The notes under the pieces: model-generated
Told to the model about the DNA's origin: nothing
The model's input: the letters and a program-made list of their open reading frames with translations, nothing else
Databases searched by the model: none
Program-made: the position numbers and the translations under genes
Assembly: GCA_002424635.1 (NCBI GenBank)
Contig: DIKT01000002.1
Span: 1-27,872 of the forward strand
Reading direction: 5' to 3'
Origin: Desulfobulbaceae bacterium UBA5611
Lineage (GTDB): Bacteria > Desulfobacterota > Desulfobulbia > Desulfobulbales > Desulfocapsaceae
Length of the DNA: 27,872 nt
Shown: in pieces, positions 7,742 to 15,995 of the stretch
Numbering within the stretch: the first letter of the stretch is position 1
Layout: each line of letters begins with the position of its first letter

Positions 7742-8752
7742 ATGAAACGACCAGTAGGAATAACCGTCCATAGGAAGATTATGGACAGCCAATATCTGCA
7801 CCGTAAGGCTACAGGCGAATTGTCAGGTCTTCTGACCGAACTGATTGTTGCCAGTAAGATTATCTCTGCAGAAGCCAATATGGCAGGATTAGCAGATGTC
7901 ATCGGGGTGTCCGGCAAGACTAATATCCAGGGCGAAGAGGTGCAGAAGCTGGATGAGTTTGCCAATAATACCATAAAAAGAAGGATGGCGAGAAGCGGAT
8001 ATATCTGTGTAATGGCCTCTGAAGAAGACGACGAGATCATCCCGGTGAAGGAAGGCTATGAGGGCAAGTACACCCTGGCCTTTGATCCGCTCGATGGTTC
8101 TTCCAATATAGATGTCAATGTCAGCATCGGTACTATTTTTTCAATTCATCTCCGGAAAAGTAAAGGCAAGCAAGGCAATCTGGAGGATGTTCTCCAGCCG
8201 GGGAGCAGTATAGTTGCTGCCGGCTATATTATCTATGGCTCTTCGACGATGTTGGTCTATTCCACCGGAGAAGGTGTTCATGGATTTACTCTGGATCCTA
8301 GTGTAGGTGAGTTTTTTCTTTCTCATGAAGATATTCGTATCCCGGAAAAAAGCAAATATTTCTCGGTAAATGAGGGCAACTATCACTATTGGAAGCCTGC
8401 AATGCGGAGCTATGTTGATTATTTAAAAGAGATTGATGAGGATTCAGGGCGTCCGTACAGCTCCCGCTATATCGGCTCGCTGGTTGCCGATTTTCACCGC
8501 AATTTAATTACCGGCGGCATCTTCGTCTATCCTTGTGACTGTAAAAATCCCGATAAGCCTAAAGGCAAATTACGCCTGCTCTATGAAGCTTCGCCATTGG
8601 CCTATCTCGTGGAGCAGGCCGGTGGTCGGGCTATTACCGATGGTGGCCGGAGAATTCTTGATATCCAGCCCACGGAACTGCATGAGCGGGTGTCACTGGT
8701 GATTGGCAGTCGCAAAGAAGTGGATGTGGCCGAGAACATGCTGCTTAGTTAA
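7742..8752 (+). CDS. fbp: class I fructose-1,6-bisphosphatase
   Basis: This enzyme hydrolyses fructose 1,6-bisphosphate to fructose 6-phosphate in gluconeogenesis. The 336 residues fit class I FBPase. The signature FDPLDGSSNID begins at 114, with metal-binding D115 and D118; acidic ASEEDDE (92-98) supplies further ligands. YKSAYIGS-type substrate contacts appear as SSRYIGSLVADFHRNL, and AGGRAITDGGRRIL near the C-terminus is also conserved. The ATG follows a strong CAGGAG site. The TTGATC (7674) and TAAATT pair upstream is a weak possible promoter. Its presence suits an organism making sugar phosphates for LPS and glucan from non-sugar carbon. Confidence 0.96.
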   Translation: MKRPVGITVHRKIMDSQYLHRKATGELSGLLTELIVASKIISAEANMAGLADVIGVSGKTNIQGEEVQKLDEFANNTIKRRMARSGYICVMASEEDDEIIPVKEGYEGKYTLAFDPLDGSSNIDVNVSIGTIFSIHLRKSKGKQGNLEDVLQPGSSIVAAGYIIYGSSTMLVYSTGEGVHGFTLDPSVGEFFLSHEDIRIPEKSKYFSVNEGNYHYWKPAMRSYVDYLKEIDEDSGRPYSSRYIGSLVADFHRNLITGGIFVYPCDCKNPDKPKGKLRLLYEASPLAYLVEQAGGRAITDGGRRILDIQPTELHERVSLVIGSRKEVDVAENMLLS

Positions 8753-8772
8753 CAGAGGAAATTTAAAATAAA

Positions 8773-8817
8773 AGCAGCATGAGCAGACAAATAATATTTG
8801 TTTTCTGTTATGCTGTT
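8773..8817. terminator. bidirectional terminator hairpin between fbp and the glucan synthase gene
   Basis: AGCAGCAT (8773-8780) pairs with ATGCTGTT (8810-8817), with one G-T pair. Inside it CAGACAAAT pairs imperfectly with ATTTGTTTTCTG. T-rich sequence follows on both strands. The stem begins 20 bases after the fbp stop and covers the last bases of the convergent gene, as expected of a shared terminator. Confidence 0.6.
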
Positions 8818-11411
8818 TTCTCTATGTTGCTTCTATTTTTGATCAGGGAACTGGGCAGCCAGCTGAAACCGCTGATCAGGGAAACCAATACTGCCGCCAT
8901 ATAAGGAATGGAAAGGATCAGTAAGACTATAATCCAGACCATAAGATCAGAGGCTCCTGTCCCTTGTTTGATTGCCACACCGTAGGCCGACAGCCACAAG
9001 GCCAGCATGATCAGCCCTTCTTCCCGGGCCGATAGCAGGGCCTTGTGCAGGGCATGGGCCTCTTCCATCTTGGGGGTTCTGAAAAATGGTTTGCTTTTGG
9101 TGAAAATCCCTTGCAGAACGGCCATGGAGATGGTGTGAGAAAGAGACAATCCCGCCAGAGCCGAGGCCGCTGTCTGGGTGATTGAGGCGCCGACTCTGGT
9201 CCGATAGAGATAGATCATCTTGGCCATTTTAAAGGAAAACAGCATCAGCGGCATGGAGGAGAGAATGACCAGCGGTGGGTCAAACTTGAGGGGTGCATAA
9301 ATCATAGCCATCGACCAGCCAATGGCGGCCAGGGTAAACAGCATGTTCAGGCTGTCCGCCATCCAAGGCAGCCAGCCGGCAATAAAGTGATAGCGCTGAC
9401 CGGTGGTCAGTTTAGTCTTGCCGGACCCAAAAAACAGGATGCCGGCGTGGTGGCGCATGACCTGGACGGCCCCGTAAGCCCAGCGGAATCTTTGTTTTTT
9501 GAAATCAATAAAGGTATCGGGCATCACCCCCTGACCATAACTTTTGGCAATATATGTTGCTTCATAACCATGGGCAAAAATCTTCAGGCCCAGTTCCGCA
9601 TCTTCGGTAATACACCATTCAGACCAGCCACCAACCTCTTGTAAGGCCGATTTGCGGACCATGGTCATGGTGCCATGTTGGATAATAGCGTTCCGCTCAT
9701 TTCTGGTCTGCATGCCTATATGGAAGAACCCTTTATACTCGGCATAGCACATGGCCTTAAACAGATTTTCTTTATCATCATAATAATCCTGAGGCGCCTG
9801 GACAATAGCCACTTCCGGCCTGGCGAACTGAGGGGTCAGGTCACGCAACCACAGGGGTGAGACCTGATAGTCGCTATCGATGGCGGCAATAACCACTGCC
9901 TCCGGGGCAGTCTGGCTCAAGGCAAAATTGAGGGCACCAGCCTTGAACCCCGGCAGGGGATCGCGGTGAAAAAAACGGAAACGGACGCCGAGGGTAGCAC
10001 AATGGGCCTCGACCGGTTGCCAGATCGCGGGATCCTTGGTGTTATTGTCGATCACAATGACTTCATAATGAGGATAATCAAGACGGGCCAAGGCATTAAG
10101 GGTTTGGATCATCATCTCCGGAGGCTCATTATAAGCCGGGACATGCACCGACACCATCGGTAGTTCCTCATCCTTCATTTGGATCGGGGTAAATGGTCGC
10201 CGCCATTTCTGCAGCCAGATGGCCTCAGCCCATTCATGGGCCTCAGTCAGTAGCACCAGAGTCACGCCAATAATGCCAATAATCATGAGGATGCCAACGA
10301 TTATCGAGGAAATCGTCATATACTGCTGATAATATGTGTAAATAATCCAGACGGCGCCGGTGGCAGCCAAAAAAGCGACTATGGCCAGAAAACTGCGGCC
10401 TCTGTTTTGCAAGGTCTTGCCGTCAATGAGCAGCATGGCGAAAGTAATAATGCCGATGACGATGGAAATACCGGCCAACAGGCGCCATTCAGGAATTCCA
10501 ACAATGGGTGAGGTAAAGGCAAATTTGGGTTGCCTTTTAACGTCATAAACACCCCAGTATGCACCGACAGAACCTTCGTTTATTCTCTTCCAGGGCTGAT
10601 CAAAAGCCTCCATAATATAATAAACGTAACCTTTCTGTTCGGCCTGCAGCAGAAAGCGCCGCAGAAACGTGCCCTGATTGGCCGGTGATGCTACGGCTCC
10701 TTTGTAGGTACGGGCATTGCTGGGCCAGCCCACTTCACCAATGACCACTTCTTTATCAGGGAACTTACTCTTCAGTTTATTCATGGTGACGACCACATGA
10801 TCAACAGCCCTGTCTAATTCGACGCCATCCCAGTAAGGGAGGATATGGACGGCAATATAATCAACATGATCGGCCAATTCCGGATGGGCCAGCCAGACAT
10901 CCCAGGTCTCAGCGGTGCTTACCGGGACCTTAACCGCCGCTCGTACCTGATCCAGATAGGTCGAAATCTGGGCTACTGTGAGGTCATTTCGTAGCAGGGT
11001 TTCGTTGCCGACTATCACCCGTACAACGTTTCGGTAGTTTTCCTGGGTGGTTTTGATCAGTTTTTTTATCTCGAGCTCATTGGTTTCAGGATCAGTCCCC
11101 AGCCAGGCGCCGAGAGTAACATTCAGATTATATTTCTGGGCCAGGGCCGGCACCAGGATCTGGTCTCCCTCCAGAGTGTAGGTGCGGACGGCATGGGTGG
11201 TGTTGGCCAGTAAGGCTAGATCCTGATCAATTTCCTGGGCATCAGGCAGGATATGTTCGATAGGATTATGGTGTTCCCGCATGGGTGAAAACGAAAAACC
11301 CTGGATCTGGGTCGGCCATGGCGGGGCCTGTTCCGGCCGGTTGAGAATCGCCCAGAACAGGATTGAGATCATGGTGATGGCAATAGCAATAAGAAAATTT
11401 GCTCTGGTCAT
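8808..11411 (-). CDS. GH17-GT2 fusion membrane glycosyltransferase, probable beta-1,3-glucan synthase (NdvB-like)
   Basis: This 867-residue inner-membrane protein has two catalytic modules. After an N-terminal transmembrane segment (about 3-24), residues about 35-305 resemble glycoside hydrolase family 17, with acid/base E137 in VGNE and nucleophile E226 in VIGEVGWPSN. Three membrane segments follow (about 325-400), then a family-2 glycosyltransferase: VPAYNEP (425-431), DSD (512-514), TED (602-604) and QRFRW (640-644), the full processive set. Several C-terminal membrane helices end the protein. The same pairing occurs in Pseudomonas NdvB, linked to cyclic beta-1,3-glucans, so glucan synthesis with remodelling is likely. 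I use the ATG at 11411; TTG at 11423 is possible. It lies 49 bases after leuD and may be cotranscribed. Confidence 0.85.
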   Translation of the reverse strand: MTRANFLIAIAITMISILFWAILNRPEQAPPWPTQIQGFSFSPMREHHNPIEHILPDAQEIDQDLALLANTTHAVRTYTLEGDQILVPALAQKYNLNVTLGAWLGTDPETNELEIKKLIKTTQENYRNVVRVIVGNETLLRNDLTVAQISTYLDQVRAAVKVPVSTAETWDVWLAHPELADHVDYIAVHILPYWDGVELDRAVDHVVVTMNKLKSKFPDKEVVIGEVGWPSNARTYKGAVASPANQGTFLRRFLLQAEQKGYVYYIMEAFDQPWKRINEGSVGAYWGVYDVKRQPKFAFTSPIVGIPEWRLLAGISIVIGIITFAMLLIDGKTLQNRGRSFLAIVAFLAATGAVWIIYTYYQQYMTISSIIVGILMIIGIIGVTLVLLTEAHEWAEAIWLQKWRRPFTPIQMKDEELPMVSVHVPAYNEPPEMMIQTLNALARLDYPHYEVIVIDNNTKDPAIWQPVEAHCATLGVRFRFFHRDPLPGFKAGALNFALSQTAPEAVVIAAIDSDYQVSPLWLRDLTPQFARPEVAIVQAPQDYYDDKENLFKAMCYAEYKGFFHIGMQTRNERNAIIQHGTMTMVRKSALQEVGGWSEWCITEDAELGLKIFAHGYEATYIAKSYGQGVMPDTFIDFKKQRFRWAYGAVQVMRHHAGILFFGSGKTKLTTGQRYHFIAGWLPWMADSLNMLFTLAAIGWSMAMIYAPLKFDPPLVILSSMPLMLFSFKMAKMIYLYRTRVGASITQTAASALAGLSLSHTISMAVLQGIFTKSKPFFRTPKMEEAHALHKALLSAREEGLIMLALWLSAYGVAIKQGTGASDLMVWIIVLLILSIPYMAAVLVSLISGFSWLPSSLIKNRSNIEKTA

Positions 11412-11460
11412 AAGGAATGGCAACCCCGTTTAACTGAAGGGTTATATTTTATACAGAAGA

Positions 11461-11997
11461 TTAGAATTTTTTATCGGCATATGCCAGCCAGCCGCCAGCC
11501 GCGACCAGATCTCTGTCAAATGGATTCATCTGAAAAGAGCAGATTATTGATTTTTGGGCTGGGTCGTGGGAACGAGCGGTCATTTCCATTTTATCCAGAT
11601 CAACCTCAATGTTAATCTGGCCCTTCATCCTGAAGAGTTGTTCGATATCAGAGGGCGGTAGTTCTATGGCCAGGATGCCGCAATTGAACATATTCTGCCG
11701 GAAGATGCGGGCAAAACTCTCGGCAATGACAACGTTGATGTCGTTTACTTCAAAGGCCCACACCGCATGTTCTCTGGATGAGCCACAGCCGAAATTGGCC
11801 CGGGTAATCACCACCCTGGCCTGCTGCATGGCCGGCGATTGAACATCAAAGGGCTTACCAGCCAGCAGCAGGTCCTCCAGCAGATGGGGTTTCATCGCCG
11901 CCTTTGTAATTTCAGTCAGATACTTGGCCGGGATGATTTCATCGGTATTGATATCGCTTCTATCCAGCAATATGGCTGGACCGCCAAATTTTTTCAT
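11461..11997 (-). CDS. leuD: 3-isopropylmalate dehydratase small subunit LeuD
   Basis: This is the small subunit of the two-part isopropylmalate isomerase in leucine synthesis. Its swivel domain shows DINTDEIIPAKYL (15-27), GCGSSREHA (70-78) and FRQNMFNCGILAIEL. The 178 residues suit the short thermophile/methanogen-type LeuD. The loop that helps separate isopropylmalate from homocitrate or related substrates reads YLTE here (26-29), neither of the forms I recall as diagnostic, so specificity is assumed. The ATG follows AAAGGA. It lies 141 bases downstream of leuC on the same strand. Confidence 0.9.
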   Translation of the reverse strand: MKKFGGPAILLDRSDINTDEIIPAKYLTEITKAAMKPHLLEDLLLAGKPFDVQSPAMQQARVVITRANFGCGSSREHAVWAFEVNDINVVIAESFARIFRQNMFNCGILAIELPPSDIEQLFRMKGQINIEVDLDKMEMTARSHDPAQKSIICSFQMNPFDRDLVAAGGWLAYADKKF

Positions 11998-12138
11998 GGA
12001 ATATCCTTTTATAATGTTAGTAAATTATTCATTGAATAAAGACGAGCTTGCGGCCGGCAGGGAGTTGAGAAGAGAAAAACTCTTGTGCTCTGGAGTCAAA
12101 AATATCAGTATCATATAATGGTGTTATGTTAGGGGAAT

Positions 12139-13422
12139 CTATAGAAACTTCCGGGGATCAGTGATGGTTCCGGTGACTGCTGCTGCTGCTGCAGAGTAAG
12201 GGCTCATAAGATGAACCATCCCGCCTTTACCCATACGGCCATTGAAGTTACGGTTGGTGGTGGAGGCGCAGACTTCGCCTGCAGCCAGAACCCCGGAGCT
12301 CATCCCCAGACAGGCGCCACAGGTGGGATTAAGGACGCAGAAACCGGCATCCATGAAGATTTTGATGAGACCTTCCGCCAGGGCCTGGGAATAGATGGCC
12401 GGGGTAGCCGGGGTGACAATGCCTCGGACGCCGGTGGCCAGTTTCCTGCCTGTCAGGATCGCCGCTGCGTCTCTGAGGTCTTCGATGCGGCCATTGGTAC
12501 ATGAACCGATGTAGATCTGATCAACAGGGGTGCCTTCCAGCTCACTGATATCCTTGACCTGATCCGGTTTGAAATTAAAAGTGACCTGAGGCGCCAGGCT
12601 GGAGATATCCATCTCGATGGTCTCCACATAATAGGCATCAGGATCGGAGTGCCATTTCCGGAAATCCTGTACCGCGTCCTCAAGAGAGCTATACTGATCT
12701 TTGATAAAGGGCCATAGATATTCCGCAGTCACCTGATCCGGCAGACAGAGGCCACTGGTGGCTCCGGCTTCAACCGCCATGTTGCACAAAGTCATGCGGG
12801 CGGCCATGGTCATACCGTCAACCACCGGGCCGACAAACTCAATAACCCTATCGGTGGCCCCGTTGACCGTCAGCCTTTTGATTACTGCTAAAATCACGTC
12901 CTTAGCCGTCACTCCTGATGTGAGCGTACCAGTGAGAATGATGCGCATGGTCTCCGGCGCCCGAAAAGAACAGACGCCTTTTAAAATGCCGACCTCCAGA
13001 TCAGTAGTGCCGACACCGGCCGCAAAAGCACCAAAGGCCCCATGCGTACAGGTATGGGAATCGCCCATGATGACCGTATAACCGGGCCGAATAAAGCCTT
13101 TTTCAGGAAAAAGGGCGTGACAGACGCCATTGGCGCCGACATCAAAGAAATCCTTGATCTGATGCCGCCTGGCCCAGTCACGCATGATCTTGCCTTGAGT
13201 GGCGGTCTTGGAATCTTTGGCCGGGGTTACATGGTCGATCACCGCCTTGATCTTGGTAGGATCAAAGACCCGATCCATCCCTTTTTCCATCAGATCCATA
13301 ATGGCAATGGGGGTGGTAATCTCATGACACATGACCACATCAATATCAAGAATCATATTTCCAGGAGTGGGGCTATCCCGCAGATGTGCGTCAAAGATCT
13401 TACTGGCTATGGTTTTTCCCAT
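12139..13422 (-). CDS. leuC: 3-isopropylmalate dehydratase large subunit LeuC
   Basis: This is the aconitase-superfamily large subunit that holds the 4Fe-4S cluster and isomerises isopropylmalate with LeuD. Cluster cysteines are C308 (GSCTNGR) and C368 and C371 (NPTCGACLG). Other family blocks are DHVTPAKDSKTA, GDSHTCTHGAFGAFA and NRNFNGRMGKGG. The 427 residues mark the shorter type found in thermophiles, methanogens and many Desulfobacterota. GGAG lies upstream of the ATG at 13422. No leuA or leuB is in the window. A related dehydratase acting on another malate derivative cannot be excluded, but the pairing with LeuD makes LeuC most likely. Confidence 0.92.
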   Translation of the reverse strand: MGKTIASKIFDAHLRDSPTPGNMILDIDVVMCHEITTPIAIMDLMEKGMDRVFDPTKIKAVIDHVTPAKDSKTATQGKIMRDWARRHQIKDFFDVGANGVCHALFPEKGFIRPGYTVIMGDSHTCTHGAFGAFAAGVGTTDLEVGILKGVCSFRAPETMRIILTGTLTSGVTAKDVILAVIKRLTVNGATDRVIEFVGPVVDGMTMAARMTLCNMAVEAGATSGLCLPDQVTAEYLWPFIKDQYSSLEDAVQDFRKWHSDPDAYYVETIEMDISSLAPQVTFNFKPDQVKDISELEGTPVDQIYIGSCTNGRIEDLRDAAAILTGRKLATGVRGIVTPATPAIYSQALAEGLIKIFMDAGFCVLNPTCGACLGMSSGVLAAGEVCASTTNRNFNGRMGKGGMVHLMSPYSAAAAAVTGTITDPRKFL

Positions 13423-13466
13423 CAGTGTGCTCCAGATTAAACAGTCTAAAATTTATAGATAACATA

Positions 13467-13489
13467 CTTCACATCCCAAACAAGTGAAG
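13467..13489. promoter_or_regulatory. inverted repeat upstream of leuC, possible operator
   Basis: CTTCAC (13467-13472) and GTGAAG (13484-13489) are perfect 6-base inverted repeats 11 bases apart, starting 45 bases upstream of the leuC start. They lie in the 235-base divergent gap between leuC and the peptide-binding protein gene. The position suits a regulator site, but the repeat is short. I see nothing else convincing in the gap. Confidence 0.25.
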
Positions 13490-13657
13490 GGCCAAGAATG
13501 ACTGGCATATTAGTCGAAAAAGGGTACTATTGCCATATCTTAATATTATATCTCATGTGCCAAAGTCCACTTGCCTGTACTGATGCGATGTGTTGCCGGG
13601 TGTGATTAAAGACAGCAAGGAGTCAGCAGTTTTAATACTTTAAAAGGATTATTTGAT

Positions 13658-15481
13658 ATGTCGTCTCTGTTCTCTTCTGTTATTGCTTTGGGTTGGTTGG
13701 TCATTTTTTGTTCTGTGACGTCACCATTGTTGGCGGCGCATGGTATTTCCCTGGATGGCATTTTAAAATATCCAGCCGGTTTTCAGCAGTTTGATTATGC
13801 CTCACCGGAAGCCGTCAAGGGGGGGCGGCTGGTCCTGCACGATCTGGGCAGTTTTGACAAGATGAATCCTTTTACTCTCAAAGGGACTGCACCTTCAGGC
13901 CTGGACACCTTTGTCTTTGAAACGTTGGCCGTGGCCAGTCTTGATGAGCCCTTTGCTGAATATGGACTGATTGCCAAAGACATTGTCGTGGCCCAAGATA
14001 AAATGTCGGTCGTTTTTACCTTAAATGAAGCCGCCCGGTTTTCTGATAACACTCCCATTACCCCTGAGGATGTCCAGTTTTCGCTGCAGACCTTAAAGAG
14101 CGATCTGGCCCACCCTGCTTATTCTTATTATTATCAGGATATTGTCAAGGCAGAGATCCTGGATGGGCAACGGATTCGTTTTGTTTTTGCCAAACCGAAC
14201 CGGGAGTTACATATGATTGCGGCCCAGATCCCAATAATGTCGGCCAAATTCTACCAGCAGCATGGCTTTGAACAGAAGAGCGATAAGTCGGCGCTCTTAC
14301 CTCCCATAGGTTCAGGACCCTATATGGTGGTTGACGTTAAACAGGGAAAATCGATAACCTATAAAAGAAATCCGCACTACTGGGCGGTAAATCATCCGGT
14401 CAGAAAAGGCCTGTTTAATTTTGACACCATCACCATCAATTATTATAAGGATCAAATTGTCGCAGTTGAGGCCTTCAAGGCTGGTGAATTTGATTTTATG
14501 GCCGTCAATATTGCCAAGCAATGGGCGCGTGATATGGAAGGAGGTCGTTTTGCCGATGGTACGCTGCTTAAAAAGGTCTTTCCTCATAAAAATAATGCCG
14601 GAATGCAGGGTTTTCTGATGAACACCCGCAGGCCATTCTTCAAAGATCGCAGGGTACGGGAGGCCATGGGTCTGGCCCTTGATTTTGAGTGGACTAATAA
14701 GGCCTTGTTTTTTGATCAATACAAGAGGGCCACTTCTTATTTCAGCAACTCTCCTCTGGCTGCGACTGGTCTGCCGGCCGGTCTGGAATTGGAATATCTG
14801 GCGCCCTTTCGCGACCAACTGCCGGCCGAGGTTTTTCAAAAACCATTGAGCCCACCGGTAACGACGGACAAAGAGGGGATTCGTCCGAACCTGCGTAAGG
14901 CCTCTCAGCTATTGGCCGAGGCTGGCTGGACTATTCAAGATGGTGTTTTAAAAGATAAGGCTGGTCAATCTTTTGTTTTTGAGATCCTGCTGGTTTCTCC
15001 CTCTTTTGAACGGGTGATGGCCCCTTATGTCAGTAATTTAAAGAAGTTAGGTATCAAGGCGGATTATCGCACTATTGACCCGGCCCTTTATATTGAACGT
15101 GAACAGAAATTTAATTTCGATATGATTGTCCATGTCTATGGCCAATCGATGTCACCAGGCAATGAGCAGCGTAATTTCTGGCATTCTGCGTCCGCGGATA
15201 GTCCCGGCTCAAAGAATCTGGCCGGCATCAAGGAGCCGGCGGTTGATGCCCTGGTGGATAAAATCATTTATGCCCAGACTCAGGAAGAATTAACCGCTGC
15301 CTGCAAAGCCTTGGATCGGATTCTCTGGTATGGCTTTTATATGGTGCCAAACTGGTATATGGATGGGCACCGCCTGGCCTATCGTAATATTTTCCAACAA
15401 CCGCAGACCTTGCCATTATATTATGATTATATGCAATTTTTAATGAGTTGGTGGTTGAAAGAAACAATCCCAACACCATAA
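13658..15481 (+). CDS. YejA-like extracellular solute-binding protein (family 5, peptide type)
   Basis: This 607-residue periplasmic binding protein of the oligopeptide/nickel group resembles YejA. A signal peptide covers about 1-27, ending LLAAHG. Family features are a lobe-one segment with YASPEAVKGGRLVLHDLGSFDKMNPF, ARFSDNTPITPEDVQFSL, GSGPYMVVDVKQGKSITYKRNPHYW, NTRRPFFKDRRVREAMGLALDFEW, and a C-terminal WYMDGHRLAYRNIF. No permease or ATPase gene lies nearby, so it must use a transporter encoded elsewhere or serve another binding role. AAAGGA precedes the ATG. The tsaE start follows 11 bases after its stop, suggesting cotranscription. Natural ligand unknown; peptides or peptide-like compounds are likely. 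Confidence 0.88.
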   Translation: MSSLFSSVIALGWLVIFCSVTSPLLAAHGISLDGILKYPAGFQQFDYASPEAVKGGRLVLHDLGSFDKMNPFTLKGTAPSGLDTFVFETLAVASLDEPFAEYGLIAKDIVVAQDKMSVVFTLNEAARFSDNTPITPEDVQFSLQTLKSDLAHPAYSYYYQDIVKAEILDGQRIRFVFAKPNRELHMIAAQIPIMSAKFYQQHGFEQKSDKSALLPPIGSGPYMVVDVKQGKSITYKRNPHYWAVNHPVRKGLFNFDTITINYYKDQIVAVEAFKAGEFDFMAVNIAKQWARDMEGGRFADGTLLKKVFPHKNNAGMQGFLMNTRRPFFKDRRVREAMGLALDFEWTNKALFFDQYKRATSYFSNSPLAATGLPAGLELEYLAPFRDQLPAEVFQKPLSPPVTTDKEGIRPNLRKASQLLAEAGWTIQDGVLKDKAGQSFVFEILLVSPSFERVMAPYVSNLKKLGIKADYRTIDPALYIEREQKFNFDMIVHVYGQSMSPGNEQRNFWHSASADSPGSKNLAGIKEPAVDALVDKIIYAQTQEELTAACKALDRILWYGFYMVPNWYMDGHRLAYRNIFQQPQTLPLYYDYMQFLMSWWLKETIPTP

Positions 15482-15492
15482 TTGTGGCGATT

Positions 15493-15963
15493 ATGAAAAC
15501 AATCCGACTGCCAACCCTTGCCGCTACCATGGCCTTTGGCCGTCTTCTTGGTCAAGCCGCCCGGCCTGGAGATGTGATCTGCCTGGATGGCGATCTTGGT
15601 GCCGGCAAAACCACTCTGACCCAGGCTATTGCCCAAGGTCTTGAGGTGCCGGCACACGATTATGTAACCAGTCCCAGCTTTGCCATCCTGCATGAGTATC
15701 AAGGCCGACTGCCGCTCTATCATATGGATTTTTACCGCTTGACCGGTGCTGCTGATATCCAGGATCTGGGGCTGGATGAATATTTCTCACTTTCGGGCCT
15801 TGCTGTGTTAGAGTGGTGCGAACGTGCCGGTGGGCTTATACCGGCAACCAGACTGAAGATAAACTTAACAATTGGACACGATGAATCCCGCTTGTTTACT
15901 TGTGATCTGGGCCTTGGCTCCTGGCAGGAGAGATGGCTGGATTTTGATTTTTTGACGGACTGA
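15493..15963 (+). CDS. tsaE: tRNA threonylcarbamoyladenosine biosynthesis ATPase TsaE
   Basis: This small P-loop ATPase, with TsaB, TsaC and TsaD, installs t6A at position 37 of ANN-decoding tRNAs; ATP hydrolysis resets the TsaBD complex. The 156 residues are typical. Motifs are Walker A GDLGAGKT (33-40), VTSPSFAILHEY (58-69), HMDFYRL (77-83) and VLEWCERAG (105-113). I start at the ATG at 15493; a longer reading from 15448 would overlap the upstream gene and adds nothing conserved. No strong ribosome site precedes it, in keeping with coupling to the gene before. The other tsa genes are not in the window. Confidence 0.93.
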   Translation: MKTIRLPTLAATMAFGRLLGQAARPGDVICLDGDLGAGKTTLTQAIAQGLEVPAHDYVTSPSFAILHEYQGRLPLYHMDFYRLTGAADIQDLGLDEYFSLSGLAVLEWCERAGGLIPATRLKINLTIGHDESRLFTCDLGLGSWQERWLDFDFLTD

Positions 15964-15995
15964 AAGTTCTTTACAACCTTAAGCAGGAGCCAATT

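Noticed and set aside
12070..12084. AAGAG-AAAAA-CTCTT hairpin in the leuC-leuD gap
   Set aside because: A five-base, AT-rich stem with no following T tract is too weak to call an attenuator or terminator.
13042..13440. 132-codon plus-strand open frame opposite leuC
   Set aside because: It is antisense to leuC, whose iron-sulfur and substrate motifs are intact; the composition is that of a shadow frame.
14312..14839. 175-codon minus-strand open frame opposite the YejA-like gene
   Set aside because: There is no recognisable protein and no ribosome site, and the plus strand codes a full solute-binding protein.
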